Below are positions 46,791 to 60,886 of a stretch of 64,000 nt of DNA, in pieces (position 1 is the stretch's first letter; each line of letters starts with the position of its first letter). The DNA is from Agelaius tricolor (taxonomy: Eukaryota > Chordata > Aves > Passeriformes > Icteridae): contig JALJCS010000015.1 of assembly GCA_023055355.1 (NCBI GenBank), forward strand, positions 17,659,516-17,723,515, given 5' to 3'. The notes under the pieces are model-generated. The model was not told the DNA's origin. It did no database searches and was given only the letters and a program-made list of their open reading frames with translations. The position numbers were made by a program, and so were the translations under genes.

Positions 46791-49700
46791 TTGGGCTTCT
46801 GGACCTGATTCTGTGTAGGATGTGGCAATATCGTTGCAAGAGTCATTATTTAGGAAACAAAGCTGTAGGGATGGTCAGGAAAGCCTGGAGTAAAGGGAGC
46901 ACACTTGCACCCACATTCCCTACTTTTTGGGAATGGATAAGCCATCTAGTTTTGAAATAACTGTTTTCTTCTAACGTTTTAAGCAACAATGTCTCATTTA
47001 AAAATGATAAACAGGAATGCAATATCCAGTGTTAAATGTCACCAATGGTTTTCCCTAATTGTTGATCTCTGTAGTTTGGTTATCAATGCAGAAATGTGGT
47101 ACTTTTTGTGGTGAGGGTATTGATTATTGTAATCTGGAAAAAGAGCAGCTGATAAGTTCACATACCATGTGTTACCTGGAAGTAAGATAAGGATGCTGGG
47201 GATAAATCATGACATTTTGTGTCTGGTGGAAATTCTGGTCTTGCACCTCTCTCAACTTCAGTTTTGTGTGTTTGCCATAGCAAAGCACTGCTGCTCCCAC
47301 CAACACAGGAGCAAGTCTCCTGAAGATGTGGATTGATTGCATTGCCCTCCTTTTGTTATCTGGGTGAAGGATGGGTGGTGTCAGTGCCATGTGCATTCCT
47401 GCTGTGCATGTACCAGGATGCTTACACAGCTTCTATTGCTGTGGTAGCTGAGCACCCTACAAATGGTAATGAATTTATCCTTGCTTCCCTAAAATAACTG
47501 CTCAGTTCCGACAGGACCATTATTCTGAAATGGGAGACAGCCTCCAACATCTGCCTGTCTCAATGACCTGAGGTCTGTTATCTTGGGTGAGTAATGATGT
47601 TGCCTGCTGTCACTTGGGCTGCTGGTGTTGATTCAGTGGTGGCACTTCATTCCACTTCAGAAAGATTAATTCTTATTGGAGGGAGCCAAGAATAAATTCA
47701 GTATTTAGGCCAATCAGAAGGTGGTGTTTCCAGTAGTATTTTAATAATGCAGCTCAACTTTCAAGAATGTAATTAGTTATGATTTGCCAAGGAACTGCCT
47801 ATCTCTATACTTGCATAGAGAGGAGACTAATAAGATAAAATATAATCATAGCAGCACAGAGATCTTTAGGCATAAGGAAATGGAGAATGCTTGCTCATAG
47901 CTGGTGCTTGTGATGGCTGCTGGCACAATGATCAGGTGGAGCAGAGGAGGAGGATGAGGCTGGCAGTTCTATTTACACTCAAGGCATTTCAGACCAGGGC
48001 AGTGGGGTAGAAAATGGAGTCAGATAATGCACAACCAACTCTACTTGGGTAGGGGAAAGGTTGTGCATCTTGCCACTGCAACAGGAGGCAGTCTCAGAAT
48101 ATTTCTCCTGCCATCTGCTCACTGACAGAGGTTCCTGTCTTCCTTCCTTTCCTTGGTTTGGAGGAGGTAGAACTGCCAAAATCTCGGGCTGCTCTGGCAG
48201 GAGGTGAGCTGCTGGTTGTGGCTGTTCCCCCCCAGGTTTAGCTGCTGGAAGTGGGATGTTGCCAACCTAAAGTGTCACTGTTAGAGAGATGTACCCAAAT
48301 GTTTGAATTCCTGGGAGCACTAGGACACATGGATGCACCATTTGTCACGTGCCCAAAACATGAAACTCTGGCTTTCAACAGTCCATACAAATCAACAAAG
48401 TCTTATTTTTTGGAACAGCTGCTTCTTCCTGTGAGTTTCTCTCTCTGAAATGAGGATTTAGTCTTGCACTTGCTTCCCAATAATGGAATTTTCAAAGCTT
48501 TTCCTCCTTCAGGAGTCAAAGGCACACAAGCACAGAACCTGTTTCTTGCTGTGCATGGGAGCTAAACATTGATTATGGGGTGGGTGAAGGAGTTTGTGTA
48601 AAACAAACTGACTTGCTTGGCTGCAATAACTCATGTTGAACCTGAACTGAATTGTTTCTCCAACTTGTTCTTGACTTCTGATTTCTGCATGCTGTGTGTT
48701 TGTGGAGTCTAGCTGGGATACGTAGGAATAAAAAGCCATCGTGCACAGCATGAATGGTTCTCTCTGCCTTACCTCCAGGCTGACTGGAAGCATCAGCATT
48801 CCTGTAATTTCCTTGTTCAAATTGCTTTTTTCTCTTTTCTCCTCCGTCTGGTTAAAATAATTCAGATAGTCTGAGTGCTTTTAGTTTTTTTACTCAAACT
48901 TTCCTCCAGAACTCCTGGTGTTGGGGGAAAGGGTGAATAATTTTTACTACTCTGAATAACTTTTACTACTGTGGTTTAACTTAGATGGGGTTCAGCAGGC
49001 TCTGCTGGAAAATCCATCCCTGTTCGTGGTGCTTATAGATGTTTTTCTTTTGGTGCTAAAAGAGGATGGAGGTTTTCTTGCACTATGAAGAAAACCAGAC
49101 ACACTTAAGGAGTTGCTTTCCTTTAACATTTCACATGGGTCATATTTTCACTGGGTAATCTGGAGATTCCCCAGAGTTAGTGCAGTGCTAAGTTCCAACC
49201 TTTGGCTCATGTGGTAGGGAACTCTAAATGTTGTAGTGTTATTCCTTGTGCTTTTCCTGGTATGTTCCTATCACCCTATTCCTTTCTTCCTTAGTTCTTT
49301 CTGCTCATGTGGAAAAGAGAATTTCACTTATCCTCCCCAGTAATGGTGTTAGGTTGGCGATCTCCTGGAGTCAGGAGTGCTGGGGTAGTAATTTGTTAAT
49401 AAACATGCTGACATAGCTGCTGAATTTATCCTCCTTTTCCCTGGTTGACTGAGGAGTACAAGAAAGAAGAGCAAACCTTAAAGCATAAAAATGGAAAGGA
49501 AAGCAAAAACAAGGGAAAAAAGAAAAAACGAAATGGTATTCAATGTTCTGTCACTTTGCAGCTGTTTGGATTTGGAAAGCAGCCTTTTGTATTTATGATA
49601 CAGTCAACAGATGCATACAGGAATGGAGCACAGTCTGATTTTGCCTGATTTCCACATCTTCATTTGCACAGTCTTGCCTCAGAGCTTAGGCTGACACCCA

Positions 49701-52700
49701 TATCCAGAGCTCTTGCTCATATCTACATCTGAAGTTGCTGGCACCAGGAAATGGTGATACTGTTTTATGCACATTTGTGTATATCAACATGCTGGTTTAT
49801 GAGAGGCAGGAAATTTAATCCTTTGTAAAACTCTTTATCCATTTCCAGCATTCATTAGCTGCCACAGAACTCTCCTCTCTTTTACATTTTATATTTTGGT
49901 GGGGCTTTATTATCTCGATGGACAACATTTATCCCTACTGCTTTGACTTTGTTGTACTCATTAAATCCATTCTACTGATTCTTTGGCAAGCTTGTTATCA
50001 CACAGATGAAATAAATGTAGGATATCCCTTCCTCTAATTGACTAATTGGATGGGGAAGGAATGGGAGTGGAGAGAACAGAAGACAACTGGGTACAAATTG
50101 TGAGGCCAAAGCAGCCTTCATTGCAGGACAGCACTTTGCAATTTCTTTTGGAGCTGTTTGCATGTCACTTCTTTAATTGTCTGAACCTGGCTTATGTGGA
50201 TCAGGAAGGTGACTTAGCACATGCTCCCTGTGTGACACCAGCAGGATTTTAACTGTTTCCTGATGGATGTCAGTGTGTCCCAAAGAAAATGGGAAGGTGG
50301 GAAAGGGTCAGAGAACCTCGGAGGAGAAGTACAACTCTGTTATGGTTTTCTAGCAATAAATATGAAGCAGGGCAGCTACCAGGAACAGCTGGGTGATGTC
50401 TTGCTGAAAAGGGGCAACTCCTAGGAAAGAGAAATGCTCCAAAGTTTTGTCAGATATTATGTGACTTCCTCTCTCCTACCGCTTTTGTTAATATAATTTC
50501 ACAGATTTATCCCTTTTCTCTTATTTTTCTGACAACTCTTGGAGGCTAGCTAAAGAGCAAGAGATTAAAAGGAAGAGAACCTGGCTTCAGGCACATTTGC
50601 AAACTAGCTGTTAGTTTTCTGCAGGTCCTTCCATGCTTCAAATAGAAACAATCCTCCCCTGACAACTGAGCATACAATTCATGTACAATGGATCTGCTTC
50701 TGACATTGTATTTCTGGGGCGTTTGTACGACTCGTGATTCATCTGGCAGTGCTTGAGTTTAAGCACTGATAAAGGCAACACAGCAGAGTGCAAATACATT
50801 TGACCTTTCAAAACATTGAATAGAAAACAAAAATAGGAAAAATAGTTACTTTGCAATTTTTCCTTGTACATGTGTAATGATTGCAAGCAGACCAGCATTC
50901 TGATTCCTGCCCTGGGAGCCTGGGCAGCACAGAGGCCTCCAGGCCTGAGCTCCTCCTGTTCCACTGTGTGTGAGTTAGCCTGGTATTGATGTAGAGGTAC
51001 AGGTCAACTTTGATTTCCCCAGATCAGGGATTGGCCTGATGTCTGCTGCAGCCAAAGATCTTTACTGTCTGGCATGCTATGTTTGTGTAATTGGCACTCT
51101 GGTCTTGACTGACTTGCCTGGCAGGTGTCTGTATTCCAAGTGTAAAGTTTCCCTGGAAGTGCCACTTTTAAATCAGTAGCACTGACACAGAACTAAGGCT
51201 GGGGCACCTGTGAGAAGTTCCTGCCAAAATCCTCAGCCAGCTGCAGCCATAGCTTGGATGCAGCCGCCTCATATCAGTGCTGTGAGCTGCTTTGAAAAGG
51301 GAAGAACTCCATGGGTGCTCTGTGGTGTCAGGGCTCAGTCTCACTGGATCCCTCCTGCAGGGGCAGGGCATGGAAACAGAACTGTGCTGGGGGCACATCA
51401 GCCCTGTGACACTCCCTATGGCATCCCTGCTCCTGGGGAGCATGTGCAGCTCTGAATAATGCTCCAAATATGATGGGAACTGAAGATCCTCCCATCTGTT
51501 CCTTGTAAAACTGTGGTTGATTTGTGATTGCATTCCTCTGCTTTACAAGCAGAGGAGGGACGTGCAGTCCATCTGTCCCAGCCCACAGGAGATGTACAGG
51601 GTGTGCAGAATTGTGTGCCAGGTTCTGGGTCAGGGGTAGGTTTTAAATGAGGTGACCAGGTTAAACTTTCATCTTGAACCTCTTTGGGGAAGGGAGGGAA
51701 GACTATGCAGCAGCTGGGTAGGGCTCTGATCTGGCATTGCTACAGCTATTTTTGATATTTCTAAAACTACTTTCCAGTAACTGCAGTGGAATTTGGATGG
51801 TTTTTTGGTCTGAAGCTTCTTAGCTATTAATGATAGTCCATCTTTAATTTATTTGTACTACCCTGCTGCCTGTCATATGCTGGTCAAGTCTTGTGCAGCA
51901 GAGAGAAACATTTTTCCCTTATCCCACTTTCTTATTTCTTGGTTCATTGTGTAGTCACCTCCTGTGGCTGTGTTTACATGAATTTCATTGACAACAAGTC
52001 TTGAGGAATCCGCTTAAGTAATAATCAATTTTTCCTTCAAATTGCCTCTTTTTCCATATTTTTATGTGAATGGATAAAATATCTGATCAGCTTCCTTAGC
52101 ACCTGTAATGAAAGCTCTCTCTGGTTTTGTTCAGTGCTACTGGCAAAGTTTTATGCTGAAACAAGGCTGCTGGACTGGGAGGGTTTTGAACAATTTATGG
52201 ATTTAAAAAGAGGGGTAGAAAAGGAAGGGATAAACTGATATTCTGCCTTTAGTAATTCTCTGCTGTAAAATATGTAACCAGTCACTGGATAAGCAGCACT
52301 AGTGAATTGAAATTGAAATTTGTCTTTTCCAAACAAAGCTCTAACTGTTCCTTTTGAAGTTGTGCTCTTTCCTGCATGCTGTTGGGCCTACACTTCTGGC
52401 CTTTTGGCCAAAGCATCACATTTGTGTAACAGCCCAGCTTTGCTGGGATAAAACAGGCCAGTGAGTGTAGTCAAAGTTGTGACTTTGAGTGTCCTTAGTT
52501 TGAAGTGGGTTTTTTTGAGCTTTGGATTTCCCCTAACCCAGCAAACTCTTTGTGGACTTTGATATTATTTCTATGGTTTAGCTTCTTTTTTCAGACAGCT
52601 GCTTCACTAAGAATCTGAACTGCAAAGCAGTGCCTTTTCCCATCCCACCAACCATATGCATCAGGCTGACCTTTGGCTTGAATGCAAAGTTTGGTGTCAA

Positions 52701-55700
52701 CCCTGTCCCATTAGCAAACATCCCATAAATCATAGTGACAAGGTGCTGTGGCTGGGGGCAGGTTGGCACTGGGGGTGTTTGAGAGACAGGAGCGATGTCT
52801 GATCTCTGTTAGCACTGAAGGACAGGCTCCAGCAGGCCCAGCAGAGCAGGGCTGGTCCTTGCTCCATCCCCTGCCCTGTTTCCATGTGGGTGCCCTCCCT
52901 TGGGCTATGCCTTTGCTGTTCTTGGGTCAGAGCCCACCCCTGGCACCAAGGAATGGCTGCTGGTCCTGCTGGGGATAACTTCACTTGGAGCTGCAGCACT
53001 TGGAGCCTCAATTCTCTCTTAACAGCCTCATCCTTGTTGAGCATCTTGATTTCAAGTGTCTGTTGAAGCACTGTAAACAGATTTCCTTCAGCTCTGCAGC
53101 ACTACATGCTGTGTTGCAATACATTCTGTCTACTTTAGAGCTGTTAGTGATTCATTAGTTTGCTGTTCCAGAAACCAATTCCAAAGGGATCACTCATCTC
53201 CCTAGAGCAGTGAGGGTATTTTCAAGCTGGCTACACAGTGCTGTGGCAGTTTTTTTTGAGACTTGCCTGGTTCAAATCATGTGGCAGTGATACAGGCAAA
53301 GGCTGCCAGCTCAATGGAGGATTGCACACAGATTCCATGGGTGGGAACTTGCAATATTCTTAGACACAGCTAATAATAACTCCTCTCAACTCCTGAAATG
53401 TCACAGTGGTCTGGTGGGTAACTGCTCTTTGGAAAGCATTTACTTGTGGTTTGTTTTTTTTTTTGCCACCAAGAGTAGTCCCTGACATGTTCAATGCTGC
53501 ATTATGCTTGTAACTGAGAAAAGTATGTTGGAAATGAAGAACCTTAATCCATCTGTCTGTGAATTGACCTGTGTCAAGATCTCAGAATTGCAGCTTCAGT
53601 CTGGGGACCCAGGACTGTGTCCTCTCTGAGCTTTTCCTGTCCAGAGATTCCTAAGCTCTAATGAGCATGCCTCTGGTAGAGACTTGGAAACAGAACAGTG
53701 AGAAATCTCTGGTGTGCTAAAGAAAAAAGGTATTATAACATAATAGTTATAATAACAGTAACTCAGTTTTCTTTAAAGGGGTCGGTTGCTGCCTGACAGA
53801 CTGTCCTGCAGTCAGGTCTTCAGGGTTTTTGGAGTTTCTGAGTATAGATTTGCCCTAGAACTGTTTTTTCTGATGGAGAAGAATAACTGCTTTTCATGAA
53901 ACTTCCAAAGTTTTCAATTGTTTTATGAACCAAGAGAACACAGAAAATAATAATAAAAAAATCTCTAAATGTTCTGTGGAACTAAGGTAATGCTTTCTTA
54001 CATTAGCCATTTATTTCTTTTTCCTGTCTAGTGCACCCAGCAAGGTACCAGCAGTAAATCTCCAGCTGCAGGATTTACTGTAAGATTTTTATGGACTGCT
54101 GGAGACCAGGCAGGGATTTTGACATATTGGCTGCAGAGTGGCAGAAACTGATACATACAAAACTGTGAAGACTAAATTCTTAGTCAAAAGGTGCCAGCAT
54201 TTAGAAGGGTGAGAAGTTGAGCAGTGAGCTTTTGTTAGATTATAACTGAAATCCTAGCTCTGAGCAGGTGAGCTGAGTTTTAGGAGATGTTGGACACTTG
54301 CTGCCTCCTGGGATTTGGGTTAACCTGCCCCTTGCCAGTGCAGAGCTGCATGGGAATTGCACAGAGCCATGCAGTGGAGGGTGATGTAAATGTGGGGACA
54401 GACAGATGGCCTGTGCTCCAAATGACTCTTCTCAGTTGCATTTTACAGCTGTTTATTAGAGTGACAGACACCTGGATGTGTCTTTCAAGGCAGAGTTGCA
54501 TCACTGGGGACCATGATTAACAGGACATAATGAAGGGACCTCGCTTTCTCCATGCTACTGTATTTCTGATTTTATTTTGCTGATTTCTCACAGCGTTTTG
54601 ATGATAGGATCACTTAAGAGCAAAAAAAATCAAGTGCAAATCAAAGGAGGAGCTTGTGAAAAGTCTTATAGGAAGACTTTATCAATTAGGCTTTGTTTGC
54701 AGTCACAGCTCAGGATTCCCAAATCACCCATCAGTACACGTTGACCCTGGTAGTGAGAACCCAGAGGAACATGGCTTGTGGGGGATCTTGGAAAAGAGTC
54801 TTGTACTCAATCTGTTTATTTGAACTAATTACTTTAATTATAGTAATTAATTTGTATCTTAATGAGCAATCCATCCCTCTATTTGCACAGTACTGCCAGA
54901 ACTTAGTCCTCATCTTAGATATGTTGCAGGCTTCTTGTGCCTGTGAAGATGCATTTTCAGAGCACTTGGGGAATTGTGGTTCACAGAATGACTTCACCTA
55001 AAGGGGAGGCTTGGCTGTTGTCATTTTATTCTTGTTCAATAATCTGAAATACATCATCAGCATCAATGCTTTACTTAAAGAAAAAGAAGGTTAGAATCAA
55101 TGGGGTTTAAGAATATTATCCTCTTTCCCCAAGGTTTCTTTTATTTTCCAGAAGTACTCTGTCATTTTCTTTGCTTGGCAACTTAACTTACTTGTGAGCA
55201 TTTAAAGCAAATTGTGGTCTTAGAAATCTGAGAATAAAAGTAGAAAATATTTATCTCACAATAAGTTTTCATTCCTCTTGCATTTATTGTACCTTGTCCC
55301 CTCTACTCTAAATCATGGCAATCAGGCACTGGAAAACATATTTTATATGAGGATCCATGTGAGTCCTGGCAGATGGATAATGGGTTACTCTCAGCTGCTC
55401 TTTGCCATTGCTGGATAAACCCCATCTTGCCCTGACTCACAGGAGTCATCAGGCTTCATTTCAGCTTCATCCTTTGTCATCCTGATAGGCAAAGGCACTG
55501 GGGAATTAAGACATGAAATTGTTGGTGTTCTTAGAGGAGCAATGTCTGGAACACGTGACAGTTGCTGGATCTGTGTTTCTGTTTAAACTTGCTGAAAGAA
55601 TTAGGTTCCCATTGTCTGTGTGCTGTCTGCAGTTTGCTGTGATCAAAGACAGGAGTGGAGGTGCTCTGCTAGGAATGATCCCCTCCTTCTGCATGAAAGA

Positions 55701-58700
55701 ACAAATTACTACAGGTTTCCCCTTCATGGGATAATGTGTTCATCTTCCTGCTTCAGAGCAGTCAGCAGCTCTTTGTGAGATATTGGTGCAGGCACTGGCT
55801 GCTCCTCAGGTGGCTGGAAGTGCCACATTTGTCACTCTTTGCAGTGTTTGTGGCTTTACTCTGAGCTGGTCTGAGGAGGGAAGCAGTGAGACCTGCCCAA
55901 ACTTCCCCACGTGGCCAAGCTGGTGATTTCCTTCCTATGTGTAACATCTGTGCAGCACAAAAATAAAATGTGACACTCCTTCGTGTCCCCAGTGAAGTGC
56001 TTGCTTGAAGTCCTGCACAAAACAACTGGCAGCTGACTGCTGCAAATGGGTTTTTTTTTCTTTATAACACAATTCAAACTAGAGGTTAAAACTAATAGCT
56101 AAGAGTGAGTTGTTTGAATAATAATTGATCAGATTCCTCTAAGTGGAACACTTGGTAAGAAAACAATGATAGCCAGTATGAGTGCTACAAGTTAAATACA
56201 AAATTGCATTATGACATTCACATATATATAAGTTCTATCCTAGCAATTTTTTCTTAGACATTTTTTAGGTGTAATGCAGCATTTGAGTGACAAGATCTTG
56301 AAAAGAAATGCTTGCTTTTTAAAGTTTTTCATCATTTTGACATTATACTCGAGAGCAGTAATTGTGATGTTGTTTCTAAAGTCCAAGAGGTTTATCTGTC
56401 AAGTATTAATAACAGATAAACATTTTGTTTGTTTTCTGCATTTAATATACTGTGGTATTAACAGAAGATAGAAATCAGGTTTTCTTTCTCTGATGAGTCC
56501 TTAAATTCAATTTAGCTGGGATGAGGTAAACAACACTATGATTTGAAAGAGGATAAACCTCCCTGAGCTATTAGGGAACTTGTATATGCCTGAATGTCCT
56601 TGCTATTATCATAACTTTAATCATTGTAAGCTGCAAACCCATTCAAAGTATTATCTAAGCCTGACAACATCCTCAGTGTTAGCACAATGCATTAAAAAAA
56701 AAGCCTTTTGTGCAATCTCTGTCTCAAGGACAAGCCACCTAATTAACAGACCAGCCTGAAACAGACACTGTTGTGTTTGTCTTTATTAAGACATAATGAA
56801 TTGCAGAACTCCAAGTTGTTTTTTTGAATCAGAATGATCTGAGGGAAGCATTTCATGGCAGGGAGTGGAAAAATGTGAAGGCATGAAGTACCACTGTGAG
56901 GAGAATGTTAAGTATATCCATGTTGTGTGTCTCCATATATATGTGAAAATATGTATGAATAGATGCAGGATAATACACACAATGTAGGGCAGGCAACAAC
57001 CTGTGTCTTGTTGAGTTACAATGACATTTTTTTTATTCCTAAAGTTAATACTTGGTTTGTAACTCATTATTTTTTAAATTGTGTTCATGCCTTAAGATTG
57101 AAGCTTCTGAACTTTAGATATTCAGCTCAAGTTGCTCTGAGTCTGGGATATTCATATAAAATCCAGTCAGAGCCCAGTCTCACTCTTGCTCTCAGGTTTT
57201 GAACCTGTGTGTATTTTGAACACAAACTCACATCAGTGCTATGAAAGCAGGTGCTCAAATCAGCTGTTTTGAAGAGCAAGGACTGAGTATCTTTACTTCA
57301 AAGTAACCTGGTCCAGCTGTGCACTACACTCATGGGTTTATGCTTGCTAAATTCTTACAATGGGAGCAGAGATAAAGCAACAGCAGCTGCAGAGCAGAAG
57401 TGTGCATGGAGTAGTTTGAAGGACTGATCTATTAGAAGGAATTAAAATAAAAATTTGCCAGGTTTGATGGATTTTTGAAATATCTGGTTGTTATCCTCAA
57501 GAGCTTCATTCAGGACCATGTGGATCCTTCCTTCCTGTGTGGTTTTGGCAGGCTGGATCTGATAGTTTTTAACCACAAGTGCTTCCCTGCCTAAACATGC
57601 AGCTTCACAGAAGGATTTCTTTGGACAAGCATAATTCATATGCATTATATCCACAAGGATTTGGGCCTCTATCAACCCAATAGGAATAGTCCCTTTTAAG
57701 ATTGTGGAAATACTTGCTCACAAGAGAATACTGATGTGATATTTAAAAAGAGCCTTAAAGCAAGTGTCAAAATATGAGCAGACCTTAGAGATATATCAGG
57801 TATAACTATATGCAGGGCAACTTAGAGCAAACCACAAAATGGTGTTTTTATTTTCCCCTGTGGTGTGATGTTATAGCAGAGAATGGTGTGTAGAGCAGAA
57901 AATGGAATGTGTTTCCTTTTTTTTCCTCCTGCTTTTAAGTACAGTGACGTGTCCTAATTTAGACCTAATTTTCATTCCTGTAACATTGCTTGTAATAACG
58001 TCTAAAGTCCTCAGAATTAATTTGACTGGAAAAATTCCAGAAGGACTTTCAATTTTTCTCATTAAAAACATTATAGATGTCTTAATTAGGCACTGTTATT
58101 AATGGTAATATTACTCAATTTAGAACTACACACTTAAGATGTGGTTACCTCTGGTGTGATTAGTCAGAGAAGCTCTGCTATGCAAGGTTGCACACTAGAA
58201 TTCCTAACAGTTAAATATTTAGAGCCAGATGCTCAGCTGTGTGAATTGTGTGGCTACTGTGGCCTCAGTGGAGCCAGACTAGTGTACATTAACTGGGGAT
58301 TTGCTATCTAAAGTTATAAACAATCATTTCTGTCTCATTTCCCTTACTATTTTCTTTTTCTTTCTCGTATTAAGCTTATTTTTGCTCTCCATGGTAGAAT
58401 AAGTTGATGAAGTAACACATGCATATTGTTCCTGCTCCAGGATAGGCTGTTTAGCCACTAAAACTTATCTAAAGCCACTCTACACTTGTATTTCTCTTCC
58501 CCTCTGTTGTCCCAGGGGGGATTTTCCTGACTGAAGTGAACCTGCTCCTGATTTAGAACACAGTTCAAGGACCTTGTCCCCATGTCTTCCACTCTAATGG
58601 GATCTGTTACAGGCTCCAAGTTGTGGCAATTTGCTCTGCTTGGTGAGGACCTGCTGCTGCTACATGTGAGGGGAAAATTAGGTGGAATGTTTTCTTTGCT

Positions 58701-60165
58701 TGCCTAGACACAGGTTTACACAAACTTTTAAAGTACTCTGCAGACCACTTAATGTGTGTATTTTCCTGTTAGAAGATTGAAAAGATCTATTTAGGTTTAT
58801 TATATTTGTGCCTGGCTCTGTTAGCACAGAGGAACCCATGACAGTGTTCAGGTCTATAATTACTGTGGCTCCAGTTTGATGTTGCTGATGTTTATTGTGA
58901 CTGGGGATGGGAAAGGTTGTTGGCTACCTGGGCTGTTGCTGCTCTGTGCCTTCAGCTGGGGAGCTTGTACAAAACAACAGCTGGACTTTGCTTACCATCA
59001 GGTTGTAAGATTTTGTTTAAAAAGTCACCCCTACACCCCTTAAAATCACACAGCAAATGTGCCAATTTTTAAAGTTTATTTGCAAAGTGAGGTGTAAATT
59101 AAATTGAATATAACACACCAAATTTTTTCATGTTCTGTCGCTCAGCGATCCCAGGGTTTATATTCCAGGTGTTTTCAATGTGTAAATTCTTACCTAGGCT
59201 GTGTAAGAGCTCATTTGTTTGGCAGAAAAAGCTGCTCTTTGTGTGAACTGTGTGAAAGCCAGATTTGTCATCCTGCAGGTAGTTCAAGCACGAAATGAAC
59301 AGTCCTCACACATTCAGGTTCAGGTGGACAGATGTGCACAGGGCTGTTCAAGGCATCTGGATACAGACTTGGTGTATGGGGTAGTACTGAAACCTCAAAA
59401 TGCTACAGACATTTGCATCTGTTCACTGGTGTATATAATGACGAGTTATTTGGGGTAGTGGGGTGTGAAGCTTAAGAGGAGCTTAATGATTTTTCCTTTA
59501 ATAAATCATTTGACTACAGAAGTGTCATCTTTTATTAGCTTGCAATTTTGTAAAAGTTAAGATTGAGCATAATGTTGCATATAATTCTAAAACATCTGGT
59601 ACCAATATCTAGTAGCAGCTGTTTAGTACCTGAAATATAAACAAAACATGATTTTATCCATAGCTGTTAGAGTTAATTTTTCTGGAAGTTTTGGAGGGGA
59701 TGTACTATGCAATAGATCTGTTCAGGAGAAAGAGTGAGTGAAAATTAAGATATTGTTCTAAACCTGAGCAAATAGAACAGGTCTGCATAAAATGTTGACT
59801 AGGAAAACAGCTGTGTTTCTAAAAAGATTTTGTTTTCTATTGAAATGAAGGAAAAAACTTTAGGAGAGATCCTAAAATGACTGATAGCCCTTAACTACAT
59901 TGTCTTTGTAGTGAAGTGCATCCCATTAAAATTTATGATCTGTTATAATTGTGTTCATATAGTTTCTTTTTTTCCAATCCCTCTTCCTCTGAGGAAAGTT
60001 ACCCAGTGCTTTGACTGTGGTGATATACATAGAGCTCTATTCCTGGTGCTTGAACACCAAAAGGAAAATAAAACAACCCCTCAAACAAAGCAAAGTGAAA
60101 ATGAGGTGACAGCAGTTCACTCACTGCTTTTCCTGTCTGGCTGTGTCTTGGCACCCTCGGGAAGT
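46791..60165. other. Long gene-free stretch
   Basis: More than 13 kb without a recognised gene, LINE or LTR. Open frames reach at most 121 codons (minus 51533-51168) and lack motifs. A 19-bp tandem duplication lies at 48934-48971. GC-richer patches at 51.2-51.6 and 52.74-53.07 kb show no CpG enrichment. T-runs at about 53453-53464 and A-runs are scattered. The low repeat content suggests ordinary single-copy intron or intergenic DNA. Confidence 0.5.
48934..48971 (+). repeat. 19-bp tandem duplication
   Basis: Two head-to-tail copies starting TGAATAA (48934 and 48953) and containing TTTTACTACT, differing at one internal base and the last base. Confidence 0.85.
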
Positions 60166-60886
60166 GTGGGGGCTGCATTGTGGCATGGAGCAGAGAGCAG
60201 AGGTGCCTGCATTGTGGCATGGAGCAGAGAGCAGGCAGAGCAGGGGTGCCTGCATTGAGACATGGAGCAGGCAGAGCAGAGGTGCCTGCATTGTGACATG
60301 GAGCAGAGAGCAGGGGTGCCTGCATTGTGGCATGGAGCAGGGAGCAGGCAGAGCAGAGGTGCCTGCATTGTGACATGGAGCAGAGAGCAGGCAGAGCAGA
60401 GGTGCCTGCATTGAGACATGGAGCAGGCAGAGCAGAGGTGCCTGCATTGTGACATGGAGCAGAGAGCAGGCAGAGCAGAGGTGCCTGCATTGTGGCATGG
60501 AGCAGGCAGAGCAGAGGTGCCTGCATTGTGGCATGGAGCAGGCAGAGCAGAGGTGCCTGCATTGTGGCATGGAGCAGGGAGCAGGCAGAGCAGGGGTGCC
60601 TGCATTGAGACATGGAGCAGAGAGCAGAGGTGCCTGCATTGAGACATGGAGCAGGGAGCAGGCAGAGCAGAGGTGCCTGCATTGAGACATGGAGCAGGGA
60701 GCAGGCAGAGTAGAGGGGGCTGCATTGTGGCATGGAGCAGGGAGCAGGCAGAGCAGAGGTGCCTGCATTGAGACATGGAGCAGAGAGCAGGCAGAGCAGG
60801 GGTGCCTGCATTGAGACATGGAGCAGGCAGAGCAGAGGTGCCTGCATTGAGACATGGAGCAGGGAGCAGGCAGAGCAGAGGTGCCT
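60166..60886 (+). repeat. Minisatellite of 34/36/43-bp variant units, about 18 copies
   Basis: Each unit has the core GTGCCTGCATTG, a variable four-base slot (TGGC, AGAC or TGAC), CATGGAGCAG or ATGGAGCAG, then an AGAGAGC/GGGAGC segment that may be absent, and GGCAGAGCAGAG. Presence or absence of the 7-base segment and of the tail gives 43-, 36- and 34-bp units in irregular order. I count 18 copies of the TGCATTG core plus a final partial unit. The minus strand has no stop in any frame across the array, giving overlapping frames of 359, 345 and 271 codons (61078-59999, 61154-60117, 60936-60121). Because unit lengths are not all multiples of three, each frame mixes Cys-, Leu/Pro- and Ala-rich versions. 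I regard them as non-coding. Confidence 0.95.

Noticed and set aside
59194..59247. 54-bp minus-strand exon between TTTCACACAG and GTAAGA
   Set aside because: The signals are moderate, the peptide is not recognisable and there is no partner exon. Such pairs are expected by chance in a window of this size.
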